DNA of 64,000 nucleotides from Anthopleura xanthogrammica (Eukaryota; Cnidaria; Anthozoa; Actiniaria; Actiniidae): NCBI GenBank assembly GCA_964019055.1, contig OZ025219.1, positions 5,785,868 to 5,849,867 of the forward strand, read 5' to 3'. Shown piece by piece: positions 11,901 to 22,081 of this stretch (position 1 is its first letter; each line of letters starts with the position of its first letter). The notes under the pieces were generated by a model. It saw only the letters and a program-made list of their open reading frames with translations, ran no database searches and was not told where the DNA came from. The position numbers and the translations under genes were made by a program.

Positions 11901-14673
11901 TGTAGCAGTTACGTATTGTATATTAAATGTTGACTCCCCTGACGTCACAGTCATTACCTTATGCCATAGAAAAACCTTTATAACTTCAAGACGCATCACT
12001 CAAACTATTTTGTTTTTCTGGCCAATCAACAGCACACCTTATGTAGAATCTATACTGGCAATATAGTCAGTTGTGTCAATGGACAACCCCTGGATCCCCC
12101 CTGTAGCAGTTTGCTCTCCATTATTCCACACATCATAGTAAATGCTTTTAATTTTTTTTATTGTATTGAAGCTTTTGTTTATTATGATTATCTCACAGAC
12201 ACAGGATTTGATTGTAAGAGTGCCACGAACTTGTGGTATAATGAGGTGAAGAAATACGATTGGGGGTCCCCAGGGTACACTAATGATACTGGTCACTTCA
12301 CACAACTTGTTTGGAAGGGGACAACTAAACTTGGAATTGGGAAAGCATCCTTTGTTAATGAAAGTGAGTTTGGCTCTACTTATTTTGTTATAATTCCCAA
12401 AACAAACAGCAAACAAAACAAAACAAAACAAAACAAAACAAAACAAAACAAAACAAAACAAAACAAAACAAAACAAAACAAAACAAAACAAAACAAAACA
12501 AAACAAAACAAAACAAAACAAAACAAAACAAAACAAAACAAAACAAAACAAAACAAAACAAAACAAAACAAAACAAAACAAAACAAAACAAAACAAAACA
12601 AAACAAAACAAAACAAAACAAAACAAAACAAAACAAAACAAAACAAAACAAAACAAAACAAAACAAAACAAAACAAAACAAAACAAAACAAAACAAAACA
12701 AAACAAAACAAAACAAAACAAAACAAAACAAAACAAAACAAAACAAAACAAAACAAAACAAAACAAAACAAAACAAAACAAAACAAAACAAAACAAAACA
12801 AAACAAAACAAAACAAAACAAAACAAAACAAAACAAAACAAAACAAAACAAAACAAAACAAAACAAAACAAAACAAAACAAAACAAAACAAAACAAAACA
12901 AAACAAAACAAAACAAAACAAAACAAAACAAAACAAAACAAAACAAAACAAAACAAAACAAAACAAAACAAAACAAAACAAAACAAAACAAAACAAAACA
13001 AAACAAAACAAAACAAAACAAAACAAAACAAAACAAAACAAAACAAAACAAAACAAAACAATGTAAAACAAATTTTACAGTGAGGACACTCGTACCGTGA
13101 ACACGTTGAGGTTTTTTCAGACTTTTTTTCTCTTTTATCCCTTGTGTGAATCGATTGGAGATATGATTTATTTTGAACAATAAGATTATTTGAGTTCAGT
13201 GCTTCATTTTCAGAAGGTTTGAAGCAGTAGAAAGTTCATAAAATATAAAAATATCAAGTGTTCATGTTTCGAGTGTCCTACTGTAAGGAGCACTTGGATG
13301 AAAACGCCCTCATTTTTGAAAGTCCGAATAATTCAAATATTCAAGGACAATATGACTCAAAAGTGTTTATGAAAGCCAGATTGGCAAAACATTTAGCTTG
13401 AAAGCTACTTGCAGTTGAGAAATTTTGGTTTAAAATCTTAATTAATAATGGTAATAGAACTGAGTTGAGTGCAATTTGGGCTGAAATCGCAAGAGTGATT
13501 ACAAAATTGCACGACCGCGCAGCGGGAGTGCAATTTGTTAATCACGAGTGTGATTTCTGCCCAAAATTGCAAGACACTCAGTTCTATTACCTATTAATCA
13601 TTTCCATTTTGAAACTTAATATATTAAAATACTCAACAGTTATATGTAGCTTCAAAAGTGATTGTTTGACAAAATGATGCAATTACTGATTCAAAATAGT
13701 GCAATTAATGCTTAAATCGCACACTTTGTAGCCAATCAGATTGCAGGATTTGCTAATGATTTCAAAATGGATATGATTAAAAGAAAAATTGGGTGGAGTA
13801 AATGACGTCATTTACTCAAAATTTAATGTTAATATAATTTATAATTTTTCCCCGCGACTTTTTACTGTGAAGAAAAATGCTGCTTAGCTACTATTATATT
13901 GGGACTAAATAGATAAGTTTAACCAAGTTTAAATTCATTTCCAATTTTCATTATTTTTCATCCAAATGCCCCTTTAAACTAAAAGTTTTGCCAATTTTTT
14001 TACGTTTACAACAGAAATTCAAAAAAGGAACAGCCGATTCATAGATAAAAGGGACTTAACAATCAATAACATCATTTTAACGCAACACAGCAAAAATCAC
14101 CCATACATCACATATATTATTATACATTTTACTCACTATCTCGCTTCTGATTGGCCAAGAGCCCTCAGCCAATCCCTGATATCGTGTGAACTCGACATGA
14201 TAAATGTATTATCTGTAGGTAAAAGCTACAGATAATACATTTATCATGTCGAGTTCAAAGATCACAATTATGAAAATGGAAATACTTTTGCTATTTTTAC
14301 GAAAGCAGAATTAAATCTTTATTCTTAGTTTACAAAATGTATAATAAAACAATCATTAAATTCGGTTTTGCATGATATCGTAAATATCAAGACCTCGGCC
14401 GTTTTATCTGCCCCAGTCTACGACTTCGGCAGATAACACGGCCTTGGTCTTGATAATTTACGATATCATGCTCAACCTCATCCAATAATTGTTTATAATT
14501 TAATATATTTCAAGCTGTCAATACTACCTAATGCAAGCACCTCATTTCTATTTCCAGAAAATTTGAACTGTTACGTGATAGTGGCACGCTACACAATGGC
14601 TGGTAACGTTAAAGGACAGTTTCCTGGTAATGTACAGAAGGGAAGCTATGTTGCACGTCGTTCACTTGAATAA
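5994..14673 (+). CDS. Secreted Cys-Cys/Pro/Gln-repeat CAP-domain protein, six exons
   Basis: Exons 5994-6057, 8111-8851, 8955-9170, 10206-10415, 12199-12363 and 14558-14673 splice to 504 codons including the stop. All five introns are phase 1 with GT-AG ends. Residues 1-21 (MFCKSLFFLAVIVVVAVLSS) are a signal peptide. Residues 22-268 are a Pro/Gln/Cys-rich repeat with twelve Cys-Cys pairs and no single Cys. Residues 269-340 are a Ser/Thr/Ala-rich linker, probably O-glycosylated. Residues 341-503 are the CAP domain. The CAP residues are all present: His in ALAEHNAKR, Glu in GENLA, Glu in WYNEVKKYDW and His in GHFTQLVW. The domain resembles GAPR-1/GLIPR2, which lacks a signal peptide in vertebrates. 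The protein is presumably secreted. A structural, mucus, nematocyst or venom role is possible but unproven. The ATG is chosen because it starts the only signal peptide and splices in phase. Confidence 0.85.
6489..6610. repeat. Foldback miniature element, 122 bp
   Basis: Nearly the whole segment is one palindrome. The left arm starts AGGCCTGGTTTAGACGTCGA and the right arm ends CGACGTCTAAACCGGGCCT, with arms of about 55 bp. The flanks read TTA and could be a short target duplication. Confidence 0.8.
7361..7612. repeat. 38-bp minisatellite, about 6.7 copies
   Basis: Units start AAGATGATGGGTTGCC at 7361, 7399, 7437, 7475, 7513, 7551 and 7589, giving an exact 38-bp period. Copies differ by a few substitutions (GGTTGCC/GGTTCCC, ACAC/ATAT). 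Intronic. Confidence 0.95.
8164..8602 (+). repeat. Coding minisatellite in exon 2 of the Cys-Cys CAP gene
   Basis: In-frame tandem units encode CCQSASPPPCCQQSAQFQPQ, a PPQ(M/L) run and PFMPSPGCCSQGGAPMMG. Units start near 8164, 8308 and 8476, so the spacings are 144 and 168 bp. The 24-bp difference is one extra pair of PPQM/PPQL motifs. All length changes are multiples of three, so the frame is kept. The last unit carries three PPQM copies before the array breaks off at about 8602. Confidence 0.9.
9329..9512. repeat. Two-copy direct repeat in intron 3
   Basis: Two units beginning TTTGAGCGAAGACT (9329 and 9437) and ending TTTTCTTGGTACC share the central CCATCCTCTATGTTTGTG. The second unit lacks about 35 bp. 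The minus-strand open frame covering them has no recognisable domain. Confidence 0.7.
9548..9712. repeat. Foldback miniature element, 165 bp
   Basis: Arms of about 73 bp start ATGCTCCTTTCCGTAGTCTT and end AAGACTACGGAAAGGAGCAT, separated by a short AT-rich loop. It lies in intron 3 of the Cys-Cys CAP gene. Confidence 0.85.
9861..10040. repeat. Foldback miniature element, 180 bp
   Basis: An inverted repeat begins TATAAGCCAGTTCAAAGTTT and ends AAACTTTGAGCTGGCTTATA, with arms of about 78 bp and a T-rich loop. It lies in intron 3 of the Cys-Cys CAP gene. Confidence 0.85.
10444..11134. repeat. Cluster of inverted repeats in intron 4
   Basis: Four palindromic structures lie side by side: a hairpin 10444-10501 (GGGCTCCCTGTG/CACAGGGAGCCC); an imperfect pair 10541-10885 (ATCATGCATGACAC against GTGTCATCATGCAT); a perfect 9-bp hairpin 10888-10909 (AGCTCGTGC tcct GCACGAGCT); and a pair 10936-11134 around TCGTACCCAGTCG. 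These are probably nested or adjacent miniature elements. Confidence 0.65.
11655..12057. mobile_element. Miniature inverted-repeat element, 403 bp
   Basis: Terminal inverted repeats of about 140 bp begin CAGTATAGATTCTACATGAG and end ..ATGTAGAATCTATACTG. Inner parts pair through AAAGGTTTTTC/GAAAAACCTTT and TGACGTCAGG/CCTGACGTCA. There is no coding capacity. It lies in intron 4, ending 141 bp before the GHFTQLVW exon. Confidence 0.8.
12411..13061. repeat. (AAAAC)n microsatellite, about 130 uninterrupted copies
   Basis: About 650 bp of perfect pentamer lie inside intron 5 of the Cys-Cys CAP gene, starting about 50 bp after the donor. The pentamer contains no stop codon in any frame, so it produces long spurious open frames on both strands. 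Confidence 0.97.
13286..13973. mobile_element. TTAA-flanked miniature element interrupted by a second palindrome
   Basis: The left end AGGAGCACTTGGATGAAAAC and right end ..TTTTCATCCAAATGCCCCT match the cleaner copy at 39783-40118. The right flank is TTAA (13974-13977); the left flank has decayed to TGTA. Relative to the other copy, about 340 extra bp sit in the middle, including the foldback element at 13451-13590. Intronic. Confidence 0.75.
13451..13590. repeat. Foldback element nested in the TTAA element
   Basis: A 140-bp near-perfect palindrome starts GTAATAGAACTGAGT and ends ACTCAGTTCTATTAC, with a GC-rich turn (CCGCGCAGCGGG). Confidence 0.85.
14187..14473. repeat. Two adjacent hairpins at the end of intron 5
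   Basis: Hairpin one, 14187-14260: TGAACTCGACATGATAAATG with its complement and a 7-base loop. Hairpin two, 14371-14473: GCATGATATCGTAAAT..CCTCGGCCG against GGCCTTGG..TTTACGATATCATGC. Both are palindromic and non-coding. Confidence 0.8.
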
Positions 14674-14746
14674 TAAATAGTACGCATGCGCGCGCATAGC
14701 TCCTAGCTCCTCTTCCTTATAGTTCTTTCTCCTTCAATTCATAATC

Positions 14747-14752
14747 AATAAA
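14747..14752 (+). terminator. Polyadenylation signal AATAAA of the Cys-Cys CAP gene
   Basis: The first canonical AATAAA hexamer lies 74 nt after the TAA at 14671-14673 (another partial match, AATAAATA, overlaps the stop). A T-rich tract follows. Assignment rests on position. Confidence 0.5.
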
Positions 14753-15002
14753 TTTTTCAACTTTTTAATCTTTGCAGAAACAAGTTGTTTTCTGAAGCAC
14801 TTTTTTTAAAGTCCATTGAAATCTATTAATTATAAGTTGTTTCTTTTTAGAGATACTCAAGTAATAAATATAATCATTCAAATGTTCATGTTGTCCCCAG
14901 CCATATATTTTCTAGCAAAATCTTGTGCGCCAATAATCGGGTATACTTTCAAAACATACTATGGGAGCGCGTGCCCGTGCCAATGTTCAGTACATATAGG
15001 AT

Positions 15003-15590
15003 ATTACATGGTCGCGCGGAGATACAAATTTTATCTTCGAGTGTTGATATTATATAATAATATCAGCACGAGAAGATAAAATTCGTATCTCCAAGCGGCC
15101 ATGTAATGTTCTGTTTATTATATGAAATCTTCAATGAAAAATAATGGAGAATTGAGACTTGCTGAGCAAAAAGTCGAAATTTGACACCACCAGTGTTGAT
15201 ATAAATCGTATCCCCACTGGCCACTGGTGGGAGTGGGGATATCAATTTTATCACTTTGATGACACTCAATATCACACTCTATTTCATATAATAAATATAG
15301 GATATTACATGGTCGCGCGGAGATACGAATTTTATCTTCGAGTGTTGATATTATCTCCCACGAGTGAGCGCAGCTCTGTTTATTATATGCGCAGTTCTGT
15401 TTATTATATGAAATCTTCAATGAAAAATAATGGAGAATTTGAGACTTGCTGAGCAAAAAGTCGAAATTTGACACCAACAGTGTTGATATAAATCGTATCC
15501 CCACTGGCCACTGGTGGAAGTGGGGATATCAATTTTATCATTTTGATGTCACTCAATATCACACTCTATTTCATATAATAAAGTGTTCAT
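15003..15590. repeat. Tandemly duplicated hairpin cassette
   Basis: A hairpin at about 15003-15107 (ATTACATGGTCGCGCGGAGA against its near-complement) is followed by about 190 bp. The block then recurs from about 15300 to 15590 with high identity, including GTTGATATAAATCGTATCCC and TTTCATATAATAAA. The second copy has lost most of the right hairpin arm. Confidence 0.8.
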
Positions 15591-15683
15591 TCCAGATGTT
15601 TACCGCGCGATAGAACCGAACACTGGCACGAGCACGCGCTCCCATAGTATTTTTTGAAATAGATCCGAGCGCAGTTTCTTACT

Positions 15684-15731
15684 AACATATCTGATGAAGA
15701 CTGTTGATTCACAGTCGAAACCTCTTAATAG
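15684..15731 (+). ncRNA. Degenerate hammerhead-ribozyme-like motif
   Basis: CTGATGA (15691-15697) is followed by a 6-bp stem GACTGT/ACAGTC (15699-15704 with 15711-15716), then GAAA (15717-15720) and C. The next bases, CTC TTAATAG, do not pair well with the sequence before the core, so stem I is broken. It is probably a decayed relative of the intact motif at 2122-2169. Confidence 0.4.
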
Positions 15732-16047
15732 AAAAGAAGAAAAATCAGAGACAAAAGTATATATTTGTTTGCAAACAGCACTTGAAGTCGTAAACAATCC
15801 CTTAGAAAGGTTGAGCCGGCATTTTATAGTCAGCGATCCTGAGAGAGAGAGCATGCGCACTGACGACCTGGTCACAAGATTGTGGCTTCCGGTCAGTGGG
15901 GTTTCCCACAGCTTATGAGTAGGTTCTGGAAACGAGAATGTGGGAAACCCCAGAATTTCAAGAGTTCTGATTGGTCAGAATATTTGTCACCATAATTGAT
16001 TGAAAACCCGCTCTAGCAATAACAAGAGCCCTTGCAATAGTGGATAA

Positions 16048-16200
16048 CAATAGCCCACTTTCAATATTCTGGTTGATTGATCACCACAAAGTAATTCAAG
16101 ACGAGGCTCCGGGAAAACAAAAGAATATGTTAGGATCACTCCATTGTTTCCCCGGAGCCTCGTCTGATCACTCAACCAGAATATCTAAAGTGGGCTATTG
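16048..16200. repeat. Foldback miniature element, family with 26867-27040
   Basis: CAATAGCCCACTTTCAATAT at the left pairs with ATATCTAAAGTGGGCTATTG at the right, and GACGAGGCTCCGGG with CCCCGGAGCCTCGTC inside. A diverged relative lies at 26867-27040 (GGCCCACTTTTGATATTCTG, AGCTCCGGGG). Confidence 0.8.
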
Positions 16201-16679
16201 CCTTGATTATTGTCGATAAAATGGCAGTGCTGCGGTAAAGCAATAAAAATGGCTTTTTTCGGGAATAATATAAAAACTGTTGATTTACGGAACGCGCGCT
16301 CTATCGATTATTCAAATTCGAACATGCTCCCTTTGGTGATGACGCAGATTTGGAGCATGCACATCACACGGACGCCACAATTCTGGCTACCGCGCGCTAG
16401 GGTTTCCCAGAGTCTCTGACATTTCATCGAGCATGCGCAGTAAGAATGACAGGACACTGGGGTCGAGAGTGGCGCGTTCACTGATAACAATCCTGGATCG
16501 AGGAACAGTCAGTCAGGTCAACGGAAACAACAAGTACACTATCATGGCGCACGGTAAGATAACTTCATTGATAAAAGTGATAGTTGATTCTGGGATGTCA
16601 TTCATTTTAGAAATAGAAGGAGACAGGTTAGTTTTAAATGAAATGCGTAAATTGCCAAAATTACATGGAATGTGACTTA

Positions 16680-17880
16680 ATAATATCAATGCAGCAATTT
16701 CATTTTATTTAATTCAAATGTATATAACACTTACAACATAACAAAGTCTTTAGTAATAATAATTTATTAACTTATATTGCGCAAGAGTCAACATTTCTGT
16801 TTTCTACTGCGCATGTACTACTGCGCATAATAATTTATGTATATATTTTTTTCAAGATAGCTATATGTGTTATTATGCATTCATGGTTAAATCTAATTAA
16901 AATTAAAATTAAAAAAAAAAAGGAAATTACTAAATGTTAAATACAAATATCAATCAAGAAATAATCTAAAAACTAGCACTATCTTGTATCAGTTAATTTA
17001 AGTCCCGTTAATTTAAACTCAATTGCTTTGAAGCTTACATTATTTCAGATGTTTCATCCTGAAATGCCTATAAGTCAGAACTCGCAAGGTATATCTAGTA
17101 TATGTATATGTATGTATATACTAGGTCTTTTTAAATACTTTATTTACAATAACTAGAGCAGCAACAATAAGTACTATCGTTTTCTAATAAATAATTAGTA
17201 TCTAGTATCTATTATTATCGTAATAGATAATTAATAATTCATTATTATCTTAATAGCACATTGCATTTTACAAGTGAAGTTATTATCACTAATTAACTGT
17301 ATTAATTCTATAAACTGCTATACTACTACCCTCATTCATCTCCAATAGTTGAGGAAATAGAGTGGATCGAACTGGCATTGCACTGCATTTTGGGAGTATT
17401 TTAGGGGACATATTTCCAAGATGGACAGATTTCTCAGTTGCTAATAAGCAAGATGTCTATGGCTCCTTTGTGTAGAGCCTTTCGAAAAAATCGGTTGAAT
17501 GCCACTTAAAAAAGGCAGTGTTCAGCTAGCTGAAGAAGATTATAAGGAAAGGCAATGATTGTAAATGGAAGTGGGTTGTTATGTTAGACCAAAGTGTATC
17601 TGAAAATGCTTGGCAGGAACGAGCCGTGCCGGCTCCTGTTACCGTTCCAACAATCTTAGCTGCAAATTCACGGTGCAATATGATTGGCTCAACGAATGCC
17701 TTACAATCTCTAATCAAATGCCTTTGATTATATATACATAGAAAGGGCGCTATATAAATAATAAATCATTAAATTAAATCATTAAATCATTAATGCCGTC
17801 AATACTGTGCCGCACTTTTAGCTGTCATTAACAATCTGCTTTGTAAATGACGTTAAGCTACAATGGAAGCACTGCACATC
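16680..17880. other. AT-rich DNA, no gene seen
   Basis: Low-complexity A/T runs and short repeats around TAATAATTTATTA. The 63-codon minus-strand frame at 17526-17717 has no recognisable features. Confidence 0.4.
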
Positions 17881-18132
17881 TACAACTATATATCTTGCTT
17901 CCTTCCGATATTGCCAAACAAACGATGCAAGATATATCTGAAAGGTAACGTAGAAATGACGTCACTGCAAAACTGACGTGTCATAAAACCTGCGAAAATT
18001 GACTCATGAAAATTCATATCTGAGATAATTATAGATTTTGAGAAGTTTTTTAAATATTTTACATACATTTACTATGATGTTCATCATTAAGTGAAAGAAT
18101 AAAATACAGAAATAACTGCTTCGCGAGTCACT

Positions 18133-18190
18133 GGGCTACTAAGGATGACACCTCAGTTTTGTAAATTTTCTCGATTCTGATTGGCTTACA
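18133..18190 (+). repeat. Dispersed repeat core, four copies in the window
   Basis: The core (TGACACCTCAGTTTTG, then TTTTCTCGATTCTGATTGGC) recurs at 30731-30793 (inverted), 46577-46632 and 54533-54590. The last two are equivalent positions of the tandem duplication. A related upstream part (GTAGAAATGACGTCACTGCA) is shared by the 17950 and 46370 copies, so the full element is several hundred bp. Confidence 0.75.
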
Positions 18191-18225
18191 TTTTCATTTC
18201 TCAAATCAGCTACTTGTATGTTCAA

Positions 18226-19341
18226 TTATGTTACTGTTTCCTCATTACTCGTGGTGTTTCTTTCAGAGCGCAAGACTCTAGCTCCTCTTTGTTCTAAAAA
18301 TGTCGACTCAGTTGACTCGACTCCAACTACATTGTTGATTCCCGGAAAAATACGCGGGTGGATCACAAAACATCCTCGGAAAATATTTTTCAAGCCGTTC
18401 CGGTAATTCTCGCTGAATATGAAGTAAATCAGAGGATTGGTCAAGTTACTCATCCATGCAATATAGAAAGAACTAAACGCTAAGTTCTCAAGGCCACATG
18501 GAAAAATCCAATTCCATTTAAAGATATATATGAAGAAAACAATGTGAAGTGGGGCCCAAGAGATCGCAAATAAGAAGACGATGCTGATCGCCAGTCGAAC
18601 GATGCGTTTGTTTTGAGTGTTATCGCGAACGGATCTGTTAGTGTAATCGTTCCCTACAACCTGCCTTGCTTTGATCTTGTATAGAATATATGAGTACAGG
18701 GTGCCTATGATAAGCAGTGGTACAGCGTAGTGGGACACGAAAGACAAGATGTAAAATCTCTTGTGGACCTCGTCTGTGTCACCAAATGCTGGGGCCCAAT
18801 TATTAACGCATCTAAATGTACCTTTCTCCTTTGAACTAACCAGAACTTTGAATGAATAAAAGTAGGGGGCGTAGTATCCCATGGCAACGACCCAGGTCAT
18901 CACCACGGCAGCCGTGCGCAATCCGACACTGGACCTCCTAGCTTTGAGAGGGAAAACAACCGCATAGAATCGCTCCACAGAAATGGCAACGTGACTAAAA
19001 ATTGAAACGGATGTAGAGCTGTCTTGGACGAAGTGAACGAACTTGCAAAGAAATAACCCGAAATCGCCTTTGATGAGCCATAAATGGTCCGAATGCTGGA
19101 ATGCGATTTCTTTTGGAACGACGATTAGAGGACATATCAAGTCTGATACTGCCATGTTCGCAATGAAGAGGTTTGTGATCGTACGCATTTCTCGGTTCCT
19201 GTATAACACGGCTAGAACTAATGTGTTACCTAGGAGAGAGAAAATACCCAGAAGACCGAGTACTACGGTCTTGACGATTTCTGAAGTAGTGGAGTTTAAG
19301 AGATAAAGGGTGCATAAATGTGGTGCTGTGTTGTTTGACAT
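18226..19341 (-). CDS. Class A (rhodopsin-like) GPCR, peptide-receptor type, intronless
   Basis: A single open frame of 371 residues with all seven helices, at about 24-46, 58-79, 97-119, 142-162, 197-222, 250-273 and 286-309. Landmarks: GN in TM1 (N39); SD in TM2 (D67); Cys99 and Cys178 for the TM3-ECL2 disulfide; E123-R124-F125 in place of DRY; W150 in TM4; P208 in TM5; FAISWAP (W262, P264) in TM6; NPLIY (302-306) in TM7. N-glycosylation sites lie at N4 and N16. The Ser/Thr-rich tail could be a phosphorylation region. It probably couples extracellular peptide or amine ligands to G proteins at the plasma membrane. It most resembles neuropeptide-type receptors, but the ligand cannot be deduced. 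The ATG at 19341 gives a normal short N-terminus. Confidence 0.93.
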   Translation of the reverse strand: MSNNTAPHLCTLYLLNSTTSEIVKTVVLGLLGIFSLLGNTLVLAVLYRNREMRTITNLFIANMAVSDLICPLIVVPKEIAFQHSDHLWLIKGDFGLFLCKFVHFVQDSSTSVSIFSHVAISVERFYAVVFPLKARRSSVGLRTAAVVMTWVVAMGYYAPYFYSFKVLVSSKEKGTFRCVNNWAPAFGDTDEVHKRFYILSFVSHYAVPLLIIGTLYSYILYKIKARQVVGNDYTNRSVRDNTQNKRIVRLAISIVFLFAISWAPLHIVFFIYIFKWNWIFPCGLENLAFSSFYIAWMSNLTNPLIYFIFSENYRNGLKNIFRGCFVIHPRIFPGINNVVGVESTESTFLEQRGARVLRSERNTTSNEETVT

Positions 19342-19399
19342 TACTGATGTCTGGCTTACTTCAAACAGGACTACTGGTTTAACCTATATGTACCTTAAG

Positions 19400-19745
19400 A
19401 TTATGCCTTGACGTACCTCGACGAGCCTTTGTGTACCTTGATGTACCTTAATATACCTTTGAGGACGTTTACTGTAGTTTGTCTATGAGCTTGATGTACC
19501 TCAAGAATGTTCCTTGACGTACCTCGATGAGCCTTTGTGTACCTTTGGTATTGATCTACCTTGGTGTACCTTAATGTACCTCTGAGGACGTTTACTATAG
19601 TTTGTCTATAAGCTTGATGTACCTCAAGAATGTTCCTTGACGTACTTCGATGAGTCTTTGTGTACACGGATGTACCTTGATGTACCTTAATGTAACTCTG
19701 TGAACGTTTTACTAGTTTGTCTAAAAAAATGTTGTAACTCAAAAA
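19400..19745. repeat. Minisatellite of about 120 bp built from GTACCTT motifs
   Basis: About three diverged units, each containing GAGCTTGATGTACCTCAAG, TTCCTTGACGTACCTCGATG and ACGTTTACTATAGTTTGTC. Internally each is made of shorter steps ending in TGTACCT(T/C). It starts just upstream of the GPCR. The 113-codon minus-strand frame across it is a by-product. Confidence 0.75.
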
Positions 19746-20710
19746 TGTGCCTCAAATTGAGGTACCTAATAGCTATATTCCCTAATTATCTATGTGACCG
19801 ATGTACCTTAATCGTATATTAGTTTCTTTGGATTTATAATGTGGCTTAATATGCAATGTGCACTTTCTACTATAAGCCTTGATATACCTAAGTAAATTAC
19901 TTTGATACACCTTAATGTTCCTTGCTATATATATATATATATGATACTTGAATTCAAATTGAAGCTTGCATATATTAACGTTTACTTGAAATTCTCTGGA
20001 TTAGATAATCCTTTTTTGCTGGCCAAAGACTTGTCCTTTAATTTGTATTGCCAATGGTATTCTTCCTTTTCCCTTTAGCTAGCAGTGAACTTCTTTTGGT
20101 GAAATAGTTCTGCTAGCATAATGTGCTCAGATTAACCTTTGCTTGCAGTGTATCTTTCCTTGTCTTGGTAAATGATCTTGGGATGGTGTTTCGTGGTACT
20201 AATTCCACACAATATTTTGATTTTTCTATACGTTTTTCTCTTTAATACTTAATTATTCTTTTCATAGGCCAAAAACCACTTTATCCACTCACTCCACGGT
20301 TATCTCCAGCAATTCCCTTCTGAAAGCAACTCTTGCTATCTCTTCTAACTTGTTATACTTTTCTTGAACTACTGTTGTTTCCTCGCAACTGGTAGACCTA
20401 AGGATCTGTAAAGACTTGCGTACCAATGATACTCAAATGTTTCTTCTGGGTCGGTATGAATCCATCAAAGCCTGAACTGAAAAAAAGGGAGAGGCAGATA
20501 AGCAAGGAATTGTAATTAGATTAAGAAATTCACAGTATACAAACTAAAGAAATTGATAAGTAGATGGGCAAAATGAACTGAAATGGCAAACAGGCAAAAT
20601 GACCGAAAAAAGAACGATTTTTTTACATATATATACAGATATTTTTACAGATATTATATAAAATATTCTTATACTTATTATAATAACTTATTGCGATTTT
20701 GAGCTGCCAA

Positions 20711-20817
20711 TACGGGTTTATATTGGCGGTTAGTTGGGAGAAAATATATTTCGTATTCGCGACTACGGCCAATAATGAATATATTTTCTCCCAACTAGCC
20801 GCCAATATAAACCCGTA
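20711..20817. repeat. Hairpin element with a related copy near 21190-21320
   Basis: TACGGGTTTATATTGGCGGT at the left is complementary to the right end ..GCCGCCAATATAAACCCGTA. Pieces of the same sequence (GGCGGCTCAAAGTCGCAATA, TACGGGTGTATATTGGCGGC) recur at about 21190-21320. Confidence 0.8.
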
Positions 20818-21803
20818 TAGACCCATTCGAAAAATGGCCGCTTCTAATTAACGTATTTTCTAAACTTCATTCCTCAAGAGAAATAAAACATGCAATGGAA
20901 AGAAGATAAGTAAATAAGGATTCTGTGAAAAATCTGGGACAAAAAATTTGATTATTTTAGGAGTTACTGCAGTGTAAAGTGTGTAAATGACACCAAAGCG
21001 AGGCTAGTCAGTATTGATCAGCAAAATCTGGTACTGTAAATTCATTCCATAATAACTTAAAAGAAAAAAATGCCACAGCATTGAAACTCTTCCTGTTCAC
21101 TCACTTTTGGACGCTCTTTCAGTTAAAAGTGATATACTGGTAAAATATTTGATTGACGAAGTTTAAATAGAAAAGTGAAGAATCGCCATTTTTTAGAATC
21201 GGTTTATTGGCGGCTCAAAGTCGCAATAAGTTTTGTATCGCGATTTTTCTATCGCGCGGTAATTCTGAGCCGACAATACGGGTGTATATTGGCGGCTCTC
21301 TCCCGATCAAACCTATAGGAGAATCGCGATACTATACGATATCATCATAAGGATTATCATTATTATTGTTAATAGTAGTTCATGACGGCTAACGACAATG
21401 ACAAACCTTCAGTACTGCTAGCAGGTGATCTTTGTGCTTATTTTGCCTTATTTGACCACTTTTATACTAACTTTAGAGCAAATTTTCGATTCCTAATGCA
21501 TTTGATCCTACGTACAAAGATGTTCTTTCTTAAATACAAACGGCGTCATAAAGCTATTTGCACTTTTCTACTCGAAAGATAATAAAAAAATTAAGTCTAA
21601 AATAGCTGTTGGCGCTGGATTTTTGTTTTTAAAAACCATTTTCAACGACATTTTTTGAAGAACGACAGTTATGTGACTCCACATATCTGAGATCGCTTTA
21701 ACTTTGAAGGCAAGATTATCATCTTGCCATTAAGGTCATTTTTTAAAATTAAAATCAGTTTAATAGATTTACTAAATTCAAATGAAATGGCATTGACGCC
21801 GGA

Positions 21804-22081
21804 CGGATTCCACCGAATAGTGGCACACGTTAAAAAAAATTTTCTGTGTATTTGTGTGTCAGACGTGTGCTACTCAGAATCAACGTTTTAGTCTGCATTC
21901 CTTCTCCGCTGGTCGGCATCCTTCTGATGATTTGTAGAGAAGAATATTATCAAACGGATGCCGAACCGTGGTATAAGATAAAAAGAAATGCAGACTAAAA
22001 AGTTGATTGTAAGTCGCACACGTCTGGCACACAAATACACAGACGATTATTTTAACGTGTGCCACACTTCGGTGAAATCCG
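21804..22081. mobile_element. Miniature inverted-repeat element, 278 bp
   Basis: Imperfect inverted arms of about 100 bp. The left starts CGGATTCCACCGAATAGTGG and the right ends CTTCGGTGAAATCCG. Inner pairs include ACACGTTAAAA/TTTTAACGTGT and AGTCTGCATT/AATGCAGACT. No coding capacity. Confidence 0.8.

Noticed and set aside
12039..13180. Long open frames on both strands (up to 340 codons)
   Set aside because: They are the (AAAAC)n array, which lacks stop codons in all frames. Only the 12199-12363 portion of the plus-strand frame is a real exon.
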